Origin: Nonomuraea harbinensis
GTDB lineage: Bacteria > Actinomycetota > Actinomycetes > Streptosporangiales > Streptosporangiaceae
Reading direction: 5' to 3'
Length of the DNA: 64,000 nt
Assembly (NCBI RefSeq): GCF_019396385.1
Contig: NZ_JAHKRN010000009.1
Location: forward strand, 124,001-188,000
Shown: positions 42,423-50,935 of the stretch, in pieces
Layout: every line of letters begins with the position of its first letter
Numbering within the stretch: position 1 is the first letter of the stretch
Position numbers and translations under genes: made by a program
Notes under the pieces: model-generated
Told to the model about the DNA's origin: nothing
Databases searched by the model: none
Seen by the model: the letters and a program-made list of their open reading frames with translations, nothing else

Positions 42423-43486
42423 CCTGGCTCGGAGAACAGCTCGGCCGCATCGCGGACGACATGCCGGAGCGCGACCTGGCCGCCCGGGCGGTCGCCGTCC
42501 ATCAGCGCAGGCGGCGCAACGTCATGGCGTTCGCCGCCGCCGCGGTGGTCGTCGTCACCATGATCGCGGTCACCGTCGCGGTGCGGGCGCTGCCCGGTGA
42601 GCCGCGCGCCGCCGCCCGCCCGTCCGCCCCGCCGGAGCTGCCGGTCATCAAGGTCGGGACGGTGCCGACCGTGGAGTCGGCGCCCGTGTTCGTGGCCCAG
42701 TCCGAGGGCTACTTCCAGGAGGAGGGTCTCACGGTGCAGCCGGTGGTCGTCACCGGCGCGGGGGCCGCGACGCCGCAGGTCGAAGCTGGCATGCTGGATC
42801 TGGCGTACACCGACTACGCCACCCTCTTCCGGGCGAACGAGAAGGGCAAGGACTTCAGGATCGTCGCCGGCCTGTACCGGTCCTCGCCGGGAGACCTCGC
42901 GATCGTCGTGAGCGCCAAGTCGAGGATCAGGACAGTGCGCGACCTGAAGCGCAAGCAGATCGCGGTCCCGAACCTCGGGGGCCTCGGGCAGCTGACGGTG
43001 ACGGCCGCGCTGAAGCGGGCCGGGCTGAAGCCGCGGGACGTCGTGATGGTCGAGAAGCCCTATCCCGAGATGCTCCACGCGCTGAACAGCGGGCAGTTCG
43101 ACGCCGCCCTGCTGGCAGAGCCGTTCGTCACCGTGGGCGGCGAGCGCTCGCGGATCCTGGCGGACGCGATCCCCCGGGAGTTCGCGGGCCTGCACACCGC
43201 CGGCCTGGCGGCCACCGCCGAGTGGGTCCGGAAGCACCCGCGCACGCTGGCGGCTTTCCAGCGCGCCCTGGCCAAGGCGCGGCACCTGATCGCGAGCGAT
43301 CCCCGGCAGGTGCGTGAGGTGGTGCCGACCTACACGAAAACCTCCCCCGAGGAGGCGGCCGCCATGACGTTCGGCTCCTATCCGGCCGAACTCGACATGA
43401 CGGAGCTCAAGCGGGTCGCCGACCTGACCCACGCCCACGGGTTCACGGAACGCCAGGTGGATCTCGGTGATGCCGTCGGCGGGTGA
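42419..43486 (+). CDS. Membrane-anchored NMT1/TauA-type binding protein in the anti-sigma position
   Basis: 355 residues: a short basic/acidic cytoplasmic segment (about 1-35, ending QRRRRN), one membrane span (about 36-57), a Pro/Ala linker and an extracytoplasmic NMT1/SsuA/TauA-type ligand-binding domain (about 75-345: VIKVGTVPTVESAPVFVAQSEGYFQEEGL, MLDLAYTDYATLF, FDAALLAEPFVT). No permease or ATPase lies nearby and the lipobox of a transport protein is missing. The N-terminus resembles the N-termini of short actinobacterial anti-sigma factors. So it may sense a ligand outside and control the sigma factor it overlaps. Domains are seen; the signalling role is inferred. Confidence 0.75.
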   Translation: MTWLGEQLGRIADDMPERDLAARAVAVHQRRRRNVMAFAAAAVVVVTMIAVTVAVRALPGEPRAAARPSAPPELPVIKVGTVPTVESAPVFVAQSEGYFQEEGLTVQPVVVTGAGAATPQVEAGMLDLAYTDYATLFRANEKGKDFRIVAGLYRSSPGDLAIVVSAKSRIRTVRDLKRKQIAVPNLGGLGQLTVTAALKRAGLKPRDVVMVEKPYPEMLHALNSGQFDAALLAEPFVTVGGERSRILADAIPREFAGLHTAGLAATAEWVRKHPRTLAAFQRALAKARHLIASDPRQVREVVPTYTKTSPEEAAAMTFGSYPAELDMTELKRVADLTHAHGFTERQVDLGDAVGG

Positions 43487-43597
43487 TCCGGCACGCCCGA
43501 GACCCAGGCCGTGCCGCGTCGTACAGGAGGGTGGGTGGTCGCCCGGATGCGAAGAGAGCCCCGTCGGCAGGCGCCCGGTGCGGCTAGCCTCGGGCGC

Positions 43598-44590
43598 ATG
43601 CCGCGCCTGGTGTTCTCCGACTCGGACCTCGGCCGCGTCCGCTTCGCCGTCCTGCCCTTCCAGGAGACGCTGAAGGCGGCGCGCGGCCTCGGGCTGCCGG
43701 CGCCTCCGCCCGGCCTGGCCGCCTGGCGGCACGCCGGCCGGGCGGCGCTGCCCGCGGCGGCCCGGCCGGTGGTGGCCCTGTGCTCGGCGCACCCCAGGCA
43801 TCTGCCCGACTTCCTGACGCCGCAGCCCGCCGCCGGCCCGATGACGTTCGAGGACGAGCTTCACGCGGCACTCGACGACCCGGCCGCGCCGGTGCTGCAG
43901 GACACCGCCGCGTTCGCCGGGGTGCTGGATACCGTCCCGCCGGTCGTCGGCACGCTGCTGCGCCAGCCCACCCGGGCCCGGCGAGCGCTGCGGGACGCGT
44001 TCGCGGCGTTCCACCGGGCGGTGCTGGCCGCCGACTGGCCGCGGCTGCGCGCCCAGCTCGCGGCGGACGTGGCCTATCGTGCCCGGCTCGCGGCGCGGCA
44101 CGGGGTGGAGGCCATGCTCGCCACGCTCTGCCCTCCCCACGTGCGCTGGGAACACCCGTACCTGGAGTTCGCCGGGCCGGTCGCGCCCGACTACGCCCTC
44201 GGCGGCCGGGGGCTGGTCCTGGCGCCGAGCATGTTCCTGACCGACGGGGTGCACCGGCAGCTCAACGACCGGCAGCAGCCGATGCTCTTCTACCCGGCGC
44301 GCACCGCCGGGGCGTTCTGGCGCGACAGCGGGGGACGCGACTGGCCGGACGGACGCCTGGCGGGGGCGGTCGGCGAGCGCCGGGCGGCCGTCCTGCGGGC
44401 TCTCGCCCGCCGTTCCGGCCGCGGCACCGCCGACCTCGCCGCGGCGCTGGGGGTCACGCCGGCGACCGCCTCGGCGCACGTGGCCAACCTGCGGCGCGCC
44501 GGGCTGGTCGTCACCACCCGGGTGGCGCGCACGGCCCGGCACGAGCTGACCCCGCTGGGCTGGGACCTGCTCGACCTGAACGCCGGCTAG
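43598..44590 (+). CDS. DUF5937-type ArsR-like transcriptional regulator
   Basis: 330-residue protein. The long N-terminal domain (RLVFSDSDLGRVRFAVLPFQETLKAAR) is the DUF5937 type found in actinobacterial regulators. The C-terminal 80 residues form a winged helix (RGTADLAAALGVTPATASAHVANLRRAGLVVTTRVAR). ATG 43598 matches the conserved start. No obvious operon; its stop codon overlaps the RidA stop on the other strand (CTAG serves both). Confidence 0.82.
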   Translation: MPRLVFSDSDLGRVRFAVLPFQETLKAARGLGLPAPPPGLAAWRHAGRAALPAAARPVVALCSAHPRHLPDFLTPQPAAGPMTFEDELHAALDDPAAPVLQDTAAFAGVLDTVPPVVGTLLRQPTRARRALRDAFAAFHRAVLAADWPRLRAQLAADVAYRARLAARHGVEAMLATLCPPHVRWEHPYLEFAGPVAPDYALGGRGLVLAPSMFLTDGVHRQLNDRQQPMLFYPARTAGAFWRDSGGRDWPDGRLAGAVGERRAAVLRALARRSGRGTADLAAALGVTPATASAHVANLRRAGLVVTTRVARTARHELTPLGWDLLDLNAG

Positions 44591-44982
44591 CCCTCGACGG
44601 CGATCGCCTCGATCTCCAGCAGCCATTCCTCGGCGTAGATGCCGGTGATGACGATGGTGAGGGCGGGCCGGTGGTCGCCGAGCACCTCCTGGCGGATGCG
44701 GTTGTTGGCCTCGCGATACCGGCGGTCGGAGAGGTACGTCGTGACCTTGGCGAGGTTGCGCACCCCCATGCCGGCCTCGGCCAGCACGGCGAGCACGTTG
44801 CGCCACGTCAGGCGGCACTGGGAGTCGAAGTCATCCGGCAGCGGGCCCGGCCCGCCCCAGGGGACCTGGCCGCTGACGAACAGGGTGCGCCGGGCACCGG
44901 TCACCACGGTGCCGTGCGTGTAGTCGCCTGTCGCCGCCGGCAACGACGCGGGATCGACGGGCCGTACCAAAAGATCGTCCAT
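44587..44982 (-). CDS. RidA/YjgF family protein
   Basis: 131-residue protein of the YjgF/YER057c/UK114 family, which hydrolyse reactive enamine/imine intermediates or act in catabolic pathways. The fold is recognisable in RTLFVSGQVPWGG, NVLAVLAEAGMGVRNLAKVTTYL and HRPALTIV; the usual Arg in the C-terminal motif (xRxxVxV) is replaced by LTIVITGIY, so the canonical deaminase site may be altered. Last in a same-strand series after LysR, reductase, ferredoxin and P450. Confidence 0.82.
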   Translation of the reverse strand: MDDLLVRPVDPASLPAATGDYTHGTVVTGARRTLFVSGQVPWGGPGPLPDDFDSQCRLTWRNVLAVLAEAGMGVRNLAKVTTYLSDRRYREANNRIRQEVLGDHRPALTIVITGIYAEEWLLEIEAIAVEG

Positions 44983-45051
44983 GGCGGTGACCCTAGGAAC
45001 CCGCCCGCGCGGGCCGCAAACCCTTCGCCGATCCGTCTAATCGAGACCCCT

Positions 45052-45972
45052 TCAGGGCCGGGCGGCGTCGAACAGGAGCTGACGCAGCCAGGCCATGAAG
45101 GGATGGTCACCCAGATGCGGGTTCCAGACCATGTCGATGCCCAGCCCGGGGATCGGGAACGGGAACTCCTCGATCCGCAGGCCGACGAGCGCCCGCATCT
45201 CCGCGGCGACCCGGTGGCGCAGCAGGGCGACCCCGCCCGCCCGTCCGACCAGGTACGGGACGAGCAGGAAGTCGGAGACCCGCAGCCCGACCCGGTAGGG
45301 GACGCCCTGCTCGTCGAGCACCGGATACGGGAAGACCCGCCGCTCCGCGTCCACGACGACGTGCGACTGCGTGGTCAGCAGGTCGAGCGCGCTCATCTCC
45401 GGTGGCGTGTCCGCCGAGGCCACCACCACGATGCGGTCGTCGTACAGGCGCTCGCGCGGGTGCGGCGACGCGAACGCCTCGGAGATCAGCACGACGTGCA
45501 CGCCGTGCTCGGTGAAGGTCGACTCGGCCGGCACGGTGATCGTGCGCAGGCGCAGCGTCGCGTGCGGCGCCCGCTCCGCCACCAGCCGCCCCAGCCGCGC
45601 GCCGAGGACGAAGGCCGTGCTGGTGGTCATCGCGACGGTGATGACCCGGCGATCGGTCGCCGGGTCGAAGACGGGCAGGCTGACCAGGTCCGCGGCCTGC
45701 TGGAGCGTCGCCCGCAACGGGGCGATCAACTGCACGGCGCGCGGGGTCAGCGTGACGGCGTTGCCCTGCCGGACGAGGAGGTCGTCGCCGAGCAGGCGTC
45801 GCATGCGGCCCAGGGCGTGGCTCATCGCCGACTGGGAGAGCCCGACGCGCTCGGCGGCCCTGGTCACCGAGCGCTCCTCCAGCATCGCCAGGAGGGGCAC
45901 CAGCAGGTTGAGGTTGACCGACGCCAGCCGATCCAGCCCCGAACCCGTGGTGTCCGCACCCTCGCCGCTCAT
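45052..45972 (-). CDS. LysR-family transcriptional regulator (NodD/LinR-like)
   Basis: 306-residue regulator: winged helix-turn-helix in NLNLLVPLLAMLEERSVTRAAERVGLSQSAMSHALGRMR, a motif set typical of the NodD/LinR/PcpR group that responds to aromatic compounds, and an effector domain to the C-terminus. Its gene follows the ferredoxin reductase by 12 bp on the same strand, so it probably controls the P450 operon from within it. Start ATG 45972. Confidence 0.85.
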   Translation of the reverse strand: MSGEGADTTGSGLDRLASVNLNLLVPLLAMLEERSVTRAAERVGLSQSAMSHALGRMRRLLGDDLLVRQGNAVTLTPRAVQLIAPLRATLQQAADLVSLPVFDPATDRRVITVAMTTSTAFVLGARLGRLVAERAPHATLRLRTITVPAESTFTEHGVHVVLISEAFASPHPRERLYDDRIVVVASADTPPEMSALDLLTTQSHVVVDAERRVFPYPVLDEQGVPYRVGLRVSDFLLVPYLVGRAGGVALLRHRVAAEMRALVGLRIEEFPFPIPGLGIDMVWNPHLGDHPFMAWLRQLLFDAARP

Positions 45973-45984
45973 CGTGAGGAAACT

Positions 45985-47085
45985 CTACGCGGCGGCCCGG
46001 CGCAGCCGCGGGATCGGGATCCGGTGGTTCAGCGCCACGGCCACACCGGCGCGGGACCAGCGCATCAGGCCCGGCTCCAGGTGCTCCGGCTCGCCGTCCA
46101 CCGGGAGATAGCCCACCGCCTTGAGGCTGAGCCCGAACTGCTCGGTCCAGAAGTACGGCTGGAACCGCAGCGGCGGCGCCCCGTCCCCGCGCACGAGGGC
46201 GGCCGCGGCCACCTTCGCCTGCTCGACCGCGCTGTTCCACAGCGGGACGCGGCGCGGCCCGTACGGTGTCGGGAACGCCGCCAGGTCGCCGGCCGCCGCG
46301 ACGCCGGGGCGGGCCAGCCCGCGCGCGTCGACCCGGACGACCCCGCCCGCGGCGAGGCCCGTGCCCGCGAGCCACTCCGTGTTGGGGACGTCACCGGCGG
46401 CCGACACCAGCAGCTCGGCCTCGACGACCGCGCCGTCGTCCAGGACGACGCGGACGCCGCCCGCGTCCCGCTCGACCCGCGCGGCGCCGGTCTCCACGAC
46501 GGTGAGCCCACGCTCCCGCGCGGCCTCGCCGAAGACCCCGGCCAGGTACGGTCCCAGGTGCCCGATCAGCGGCACCCCCTGGGAGACGAGCGTGACCTCG
46601 CACCCCGCGGCCAGGCACGCCGAGGCGATCTCCATGCCGAGCGGGCCGCCGCCGGCCACGACCACGGACGGGCTCGCGGCCAGCCGGTCGCGCAGGGCCA
46701 GCGCGTCGTCCAGGCCACGCAGCGTGTGCTCCTCGGGCAGGCCGGACAGCCGCCGCGCGCGGGCCCCGGTGGCGATCACGAGCCGGTCGTACGGCAGCTC
46801 GGTGCCGTCGCCGAGGGTGACGAGCCGGCGCTCCAGGTCGAGCCCGCGAGCCCGGACCCCGAGGAGCTCGGTCGCCCCGTGCGTGGCCGGCGGGAGCTCG
46901 TGGGCCGCCCCGGCGCCGTCGAGCAGGAGCGCCTTCGACAGCGCCGGACGGCTGTAGGCGGCGTGCGGCTCGTCACCGACGACGGTCAGCTCCCCGTCGA
47001 ACCCGCTCGCCCGCAGCGAGTCGGCCGCGGTGAGCCCGGCGACGCCGTTGCCGACGACGACGACGCGCCTGATCCGCGTGCTCAC
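45985..47085 (-). CDS. NAD(P)H-dependent ferredoxin reductase for P450
   Basis: 366-residue FAD enzyme of the putidaredoxin reductase/BphA4 class. FAD site VVVVGNGVAGLTAADSLRASG, NAD(P) site VVVAGGGPLGMEIASACLAAG, and the second FAD motif VAAAGDLAAFP are intact; the C-terminal domain ends RFQPYFWTEQFGLSLKAVG. Start GTG 47085 overlaps the ferredoxin stop as GTGA. It reduces the adjacent ferredoxin, completing a three-protein class I P450 system. Confidence 0.9.
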   Translation of the reverse strand: MSTRIRRVVVVGNGVAGLTAADSLRASGFDGELTVVGDEPHAAYSRPALSKALLLDGAGAAHELPPATHGATELLGVRARGLDLERRLVTLGDGTELPYDRLVIATGARARRLSGLPEEHTLRGLDDALALRDRLAASPSVVVAGGGPLGMEIASACLAAGCEVTLVSQGVPLIGHLGPYLAGVFGEAARERGLTVVETGAARVERDAGGVRVVLDDGAVVEAELLVSAAGDVPNTEWLAGTGLAAGGVVRVDARGLARPGVAAAGDLAAFPTPYGPRRVPLWNSAVEQAKVAAAALVRGDGAPPLRFQPYFWTEQFGLSLKAVGYLPVDGEPEHLEPGLMRWSRAGVAVALNHRIPIPRLRRAAA

Positions 47086-47270
47086 GCGAGCCGCAGGGCC
47101 GCCACCGGGCAGACCCGGACGGCGGCGCTGGCCAGCGGGACCTCGGCGTCGCCGATCTCCTCGCGGTCGAGGACCAGCTCGCCGTCGTCGTCGAGGTGCA
47201 TCAGCTCCGGCGCGGCCTCCTCGCACAGGCCGTGCCCTTCACAGCGGGGACGGTCGAGGACGATCTTCAT
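47082..47270 (-). CDS. [3Fe-4S]-type ferredoxin
   Basis: 62-residue electron carrier of the small actinobacterial P450 ferredoxin type. Ligands are CEGHGLC near the N-terminus and VCPVAAL near the C-terminus. The CxxHxxC spacing (His where a fourth Cys could be) indicates a [3Fe-4S] cluster or an unusual [4Fe-4S] one. It overlaps by 4 bp both with the P450 upstream and the reductase downstream. Confidence 0.92.
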   Translation of the reverse strand: MKIVLDRPRCEGHGLCEEAAPELMHLDDDGELVLDREEIGDAEVPLASAAVRVCPVAALRLA

Positions 47271-48445
47271 ACCGGGACCACCTCCAGGACGGGGAGCTCC
47301 TCGATGCTCCGGGTGACGTTGCTCGGCACCCGGACCTCGGGGCCGACGACGAGCCGCCGCACGCGGCGCGCCAGGGCCTCGATGACCGCGTGCGCCTCCA
47401 GCCGGGCCAGCCCCTGGCCGGCGCAGCCGTGCGGGCCGTAGCCGAACGACAGGTGGTCGACCGGGTTCCGCTCGACCAGGAACGCTTCAGGGTTCTCGTA
47501 GTGGCGCGGGTCCCGGTTGCCCGCCCCGAACAGGATCGCCACCTGCGCCCCCGCCGGGACCACGACGCCGTCGATCTCCACGTCCCGGGTCGTACGACGC
47601 CCCCAGGCGTGCAGCGGTGCCCAGTAGCGGAGCACCTCGTTCAGCGCGGCCGGCACCAGCGACGGGTTCTCCCGCACCAGCGCGAGCTGGCCGGGGTGCG
47701 CGGCGAAGAGCGCGACGACGTTCCCGATGGCGGCGATCGTCGTGTCGACGCCGGCGCCGAGATACTGGTGGATGATGTGGCCGGCCGTGTCCGGCGGGAT
47801 GTCGCCGCGCGCCTCGGCCTCGAAGATCCCCCGCCCCACCGAGCCGGGCGCCAGATCCTCGGCGGTCACGCCCGAGCACCAGCCGTACAGCTCGCCGGCG
47901 ATGGGGAAGCTCTCCGCGGTGCGCCGGTTCATCGGCCCGATCACCTGCATCGCCGCCTGTCCCCAGCGCAGCATGTTGTCGCGGACGTGACCGGTGAACC
48001 CGATGAGATCCGCGACGACCTCCAGCGGGAACGCGCGGGCCAGCGCGTCGATGGCCTCGAACGAGCCCCGGTCGACCAGCTCCCCGACCAGCGCGTCGGC
48101 CTTGGCGTCGATGCCGGCCTTGAGCCCGCGCAGCGCCCGCGGCGACAGGTTGGCGGTCAAGGTCGCCCGCAACTGGGTGTGCACCGGCGGGTCCGAGGAC
48201 AGGGATGTGCCGGTCAGCGCCTCGTTGACCATCGGGTTGAAGCCGATGGCCCCGGCGGAGGAGAAGCTCTCCCAGTCGCCCAGGGCGTTGCGGATCACGT
48301 CGTACCTCGTGAGCGCGTACACGTCGTTCGCCGGAAGGCGGACGACGCCTCCCAGGTCGCGCAGCGTCGCGTAGGAGGGGTAAGGGTCGACGAGCACCGT
48401 GTCGTCGAACAGGTCGAGATCGGAGACGGGGGCGGAGTCGGTCAT
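47267..48445 (-). CDS. Cytochrome P450
   Basis: 392-residue soluble monooxygenase of normal bacterial length. Oxygen-activation helix AGVDTT (231-236), ExxR motif EVLR (270-273) and heme-binding FGYGPHGCAGQGLARLE with Cys341 are present. Sequence features (DPPVHTQLRATLTANLSPRAL, HAWGRRTTRDVEIDGVVVPAG) are like P450s that oxidise small aromatic acids or terpenes, but the substrate is not determined. With its own ferredoxin, reductase and a LysR regulator in one operon, a catabolic role is likelier than secondary metabolism. Confidence 0.92.
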   Translation of the reverse strand: MTDSAPVSDLDLFDDTVLVDPYPSYATLRDLGGVVRLPANDVYALTRYDVIRNALGDWESFSSAGAIGFNPMVNEALTGTSLSSDPPVHTQLRATLTANLSPRALRGLKAGIDAKADALVGELVDRGSFEAIDALARAFPLEVVADLIGFTGHVRDNMLRWGQAAMQVIGPMNRRTAESFPIAGELYGWCSGVTAEDLAPGSVGRGIFEAEARGDIPPDTAGHIIHQYLGAGVDTTIAAIGNVVALFAAHPGQLALVRENPSLVPAALNEVLRYWAPLHAWGRRTTRDVEIDGVVVPAGAQVAILFGAGNRDPRHYENPEAFLVERNPVDHLSFGYGPHGCAGQGLARLEAHAVIEALARRVRRLVVGPEVRVPSNVTRSIEELPVLEVVPV

Positions 48446-48508
48446 CGTTCACCTCGGGTCGGTCATCGCGTAACCCAGTGAAGCGAGCGGCGTCACATCA
48501 GGCAAACG

Positions 48509-48531
48509 CATGTTCTGTATGGACGGACATG
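48509..48531. promoter_or_regulatory. Inverted repeat upstream of the P450 operon
   Basis: CATGT and ACATG separated by 13 bp, 64-86 bp upstream of the P450 start in the region divergent to the release-factor gene. Arm length and spacing suit a LysR-type site, but short arms make chance likely. Confidence 0.3.
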
Positions 48532-48624
48532 AATGCGATGCATGGTTAATGCGCCAAACACCTCAAAACGGTGCGAAGTGGACACGTTCGGGTAGGGAGC
48601 AGCTCACAGCCACCGGGGGAAAGG

Positions 48625-49797
48625 ATGAGAGTCTTGGCGGCCATCGAGGAACTGGATGACAAGGCCCTGCTGGAGCTGTCGGGGCGCACCGACGCGGCCG
48701 GGGTGCTGTCGGTGTACGTGAACGCCGATCCGGGCGGGGACCGGAACGCCGCGGCGATCGACCTGAAGAACCGGTACCGGGAGCTGCGGCGCCGGGTGGC
48801 CGAGGAGGGACCGGCGGAGCGCCGTCGCGAGGTGGTCGCCGCGCTGGACCGGCTCGGTCCCGAGGTGGAAGAGCTCGCCACACCCATCGAGTCCGGCCGC
48901 GGCCGGATCGCCTTCGCCGCGCTCGGCGACGACTGGGTGGTACGCCTGGACAGCCAGATGCCGGTGCCGAATCGGGTCGTGCTCGACGACGGCCCGTTCG
49001 TCCACCCGTTGCTGGAGTTGCTGGACGAGGGCCGGCCGGCCGGGGTCGTGCTCGTCTCCAGCGACGAGGCCCGGCTGCTGGAATGGCGGCTCGGCCGCCT
49101 GCGGCAGGTGAGCCAGTTGGAACAGGAGGACCTGGAGGCGCCGCACGAGCGGGCCGGCCAGATCGGCGGTGGACCGGCGGGCCAGTACAACACGCCGATG
49201 CGGGAGCAGCGCAAGGCCCGCGAGCGGGCCTGGGCGCAGCGGTTCCTGGACCGGGTGGCGGAGACCGTCACGAACCTGACCGAGGAACGGCGGTGGGAGC
49301 GGATCCTGGTCAGCGGCGGCGATCAGTGGGCCGAGATCCTCGCCGGCAAGCTCCCGGAGCCCTTGCGGGACCGGGTGATCCGGGACACGCGCGTGCTCGC
49401 CGGGCTCGACGACTCAGGGCTGCTGGCCGCGGTGACCGAACGGCTCCACGCCGAGCACACCGCGAGCGAGCGCCGGCTGCTCGAACAGGTCCTGGACGCC
49501 GGGCTGAGCAAGAAGGGCGCGCTGGGCCTGTCCCAGGTGGCCGGGGCGCTGAACGAGGGCCGGGTCGCCCACCTGGCGTACGACCCGGAGGTGCGCTACG
49601 TCGGCTCGGTGGACGCCGACGGCACCCTGTACGCCGACACCGAGACCGGAGTCCGGCGGCACACGCCCGAGCCCCGGCTGACCGAGCGGCTGGTGGAACG
49701 GGCCCTCGCCACCGGAGCCAGGGTCAGCCCGATCGAGGGCGCCGGCGCCGGAGTCCTCGGCGACGCCGGAGGCATCGGCGCCCTGCTCCGATGGTGA
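48625..49797 (+). CDS. VLRF1-family (aeRF1-type) putative peptidyl-tRNA release factor
   Basis: 390-residue protein related to the actinobacterial Vms1-like release factors. The N-terminal half has LSVYVNADPGGDRNAAAIDLKNRYREL and RPAGVVLVSSDEARLLEWRLG. The central loop GQIGGGPAGQYNTPM is placed like the Gly/Gln catalytic loop of eRF1/Vms1, and the C-terminal half has LTEERRWERILVSGGDQWAEIL, an eRF1 domain-like alpha/beta core. Such proteins are thought to release nascent chains from stalled ribosomes. ATG 48625 follows GGGGGAAAGG. Standing alone, divergent from the P450 operon. Confidence 0.75.
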   Translation: MRVLAAIEELDDKALLELSGRTDAAGVLSVYVNADPGGDRNAAAIDLKNRYRELRRRVAEEGPAERRREVVAALDRLGPEVEELATPIESGRGRIAFAALGDDWVVRLDSQMPVPNRVVLDDGPFVHPLLELLDEGRPAGVVLVSSDEARLLEWRLGRLRQVSQLEQEDLEAPHERAGQIGGGPAGQYNTPMREQRKARERAWAQRFLDRVAETVTNLTEERRWERILVSGGDQWAEILAGKLPEPLRDRVIRDTRVLAGLDDSGLLAAVTERLHAEHTASERRLLEQVLDAGLSKKGALGLSQVAGALNEGRVAHLAYDPEVRYVGSVDADGTLYADTETGVRRHTPEPRLTERLVERALATGARVSPIEGAGAGVLGDAGGIGALLRW

Positions 49798-49918
49798 GGC
49801 ATGCGGCGGGCCCCGGGATCGTCCGCCGTCACGATTGACTCGCTGGTTCCTGAGGGAGCGAGCGGGATACCCTGCCTGCGGTGCCTCCAACATCGCGACC
49901 GGAGGAGTCGATGCCGGG

Positions 49919-50875
49919 ATGACGGCAGGGCGACCGGTGCCCACGCAGGACGACGTGCTCGGATACTTCGACACGCTGTCGAACTGGGGACGGTGGGGCG
50001 ACGACGACGAGCTCGGCACGCTGAACCACATCACCGACGACGTCCGGCTGGCGGCGGCGCGGGCCGTGCGTCACGGCAGGAGCGTGTCATGCGCATGGGA
50101 GGTCGCCGTACCGGAGGACATGGAGCGGTCGACGACGACCTGCCCGTGCGCCGCCGACATGCCGGGTGCCGAGGACATGCCGGCGCCCGGATTCCGCAAC
50201 GACCGGCACTGGGGCTTCTCGTCCGAGCGGATCGGCGTCACGTTCCACGGCAACGCCATCACCCACGTCGACTCGCCGTGCCACATCTTCTGGGACGGCA
50301 CGATGTACAACGGGCGGTCGCACGCGCTGGTCGACGCCGCGACGGGCTCGGCGTGGGCGGCCGTCACGGCGGCGGCGAACGGGATCGTCACGCGGGGTGT
50401 CCTGCTGGACGTCGCGAGCGCGCGGGATGTGCCGGGGCTGGAACCGGGGCAGGGGGTGTTCCCCGACGATCTGGAGGAGGCCGAGCGTCGCCAGGGTGTG
50501 CGGGTGCGATCCGGCGATGCGGTGCTCCTGCGGACCGGTTACGGCCGCGTCCGGCACGAGACCGGTCCGGTCAGCGGTTTCAGCCAGGCCGGGTGGCACG
50601 CGTCCTGCCTGCCGTGGCTGCACGAACGGGAGGTCGCGCTGATCGGCGCCGACACCCCGCAGGACGTTCTGCCATCGGGGTACGAAGGCGTGCTGATGCC
50701 GGTCCACGCCGTGAGCCTCGTCGCGATGGGTCTGTGGATGCTCGACAACTGCGACCTGGAGGCGTGCGCGACGACGGCTGCCGAGCTCGGCCAGTGGGAC
50801 TTCCACCTCGCGGTCGCGCCGGTCCGCTTCGCCGGCACGTCCGGCAGTCCGGTCAACCCGATCGCCACATTCTGA
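49919..50875 (+). CDS. Cyclase-family (KynB-like) metal-dependent hydrolase
   Basis: 318-residue enzyme of the kynurenine formamidase/cyclase fold. The metal-binding signature is GNAITHVDSPCHIFWDGTMYNG (family pattern HxGTHxDxPxH, here with Asn-Ala-Ile-Thr-His). GVLLDVASARDV and AVLLRTGYGR support the fold. Members with this longer N-terminus act on diverse amides or lactones. ATG 49919 is preferred for its conserved beginning TQDDVLGYFDTLSNWGRWG and GGAGGAG upstream. Substrate unknown. Confidence 0.82.
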   Translation: MTAGRPVPTQDDVLGYFDTLSNWGRWGDDDELGTLNHITDDVRLAAARAVRHGRSVSCAWEVAVPEDMERSTTTCPCAADMPGAEDMPAPGFRNDRHWGFSSERIGVTFHGNAITHVDSPCHIFWDGTMYNGRSHALVDAATGSAWAAVTAAANGIVTRGVLLDVASARDVPGLEPGQGVFPDDLEEAERRQGVRVRSGDAVLLRTGYGRVRHETGPVSGFSQAGWHASCLPWLHEREVALIGADTPQDVLPSGYEGVLMPVHAVSLVAMGLWMLDNCDLEACATTAAELGQWDFHLAVAPVRFAGTSGSPVNPIATF

Positions 50876-50935
50876 CCGCGTTTCTACGACGAGGACGCTC
50901 AAGGACCCGGCCCAGGTCGCCGTACGCGACAGCGG

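Noticed and set aside
42419..43486. Ordinary transport binding protein
   Set aside because: No lipobox, no permease or ATPase nearby, and a 4-bp overlap with a sigma factor gene; kept instead as a candidate sensor.
43780..47316. Long plus-strand frame through the RidA, LysR and reductase genes
   Set aside because: Composition is Arg/Ala/Pro-rich with no domain; three clear families are coded on the opposite strand.
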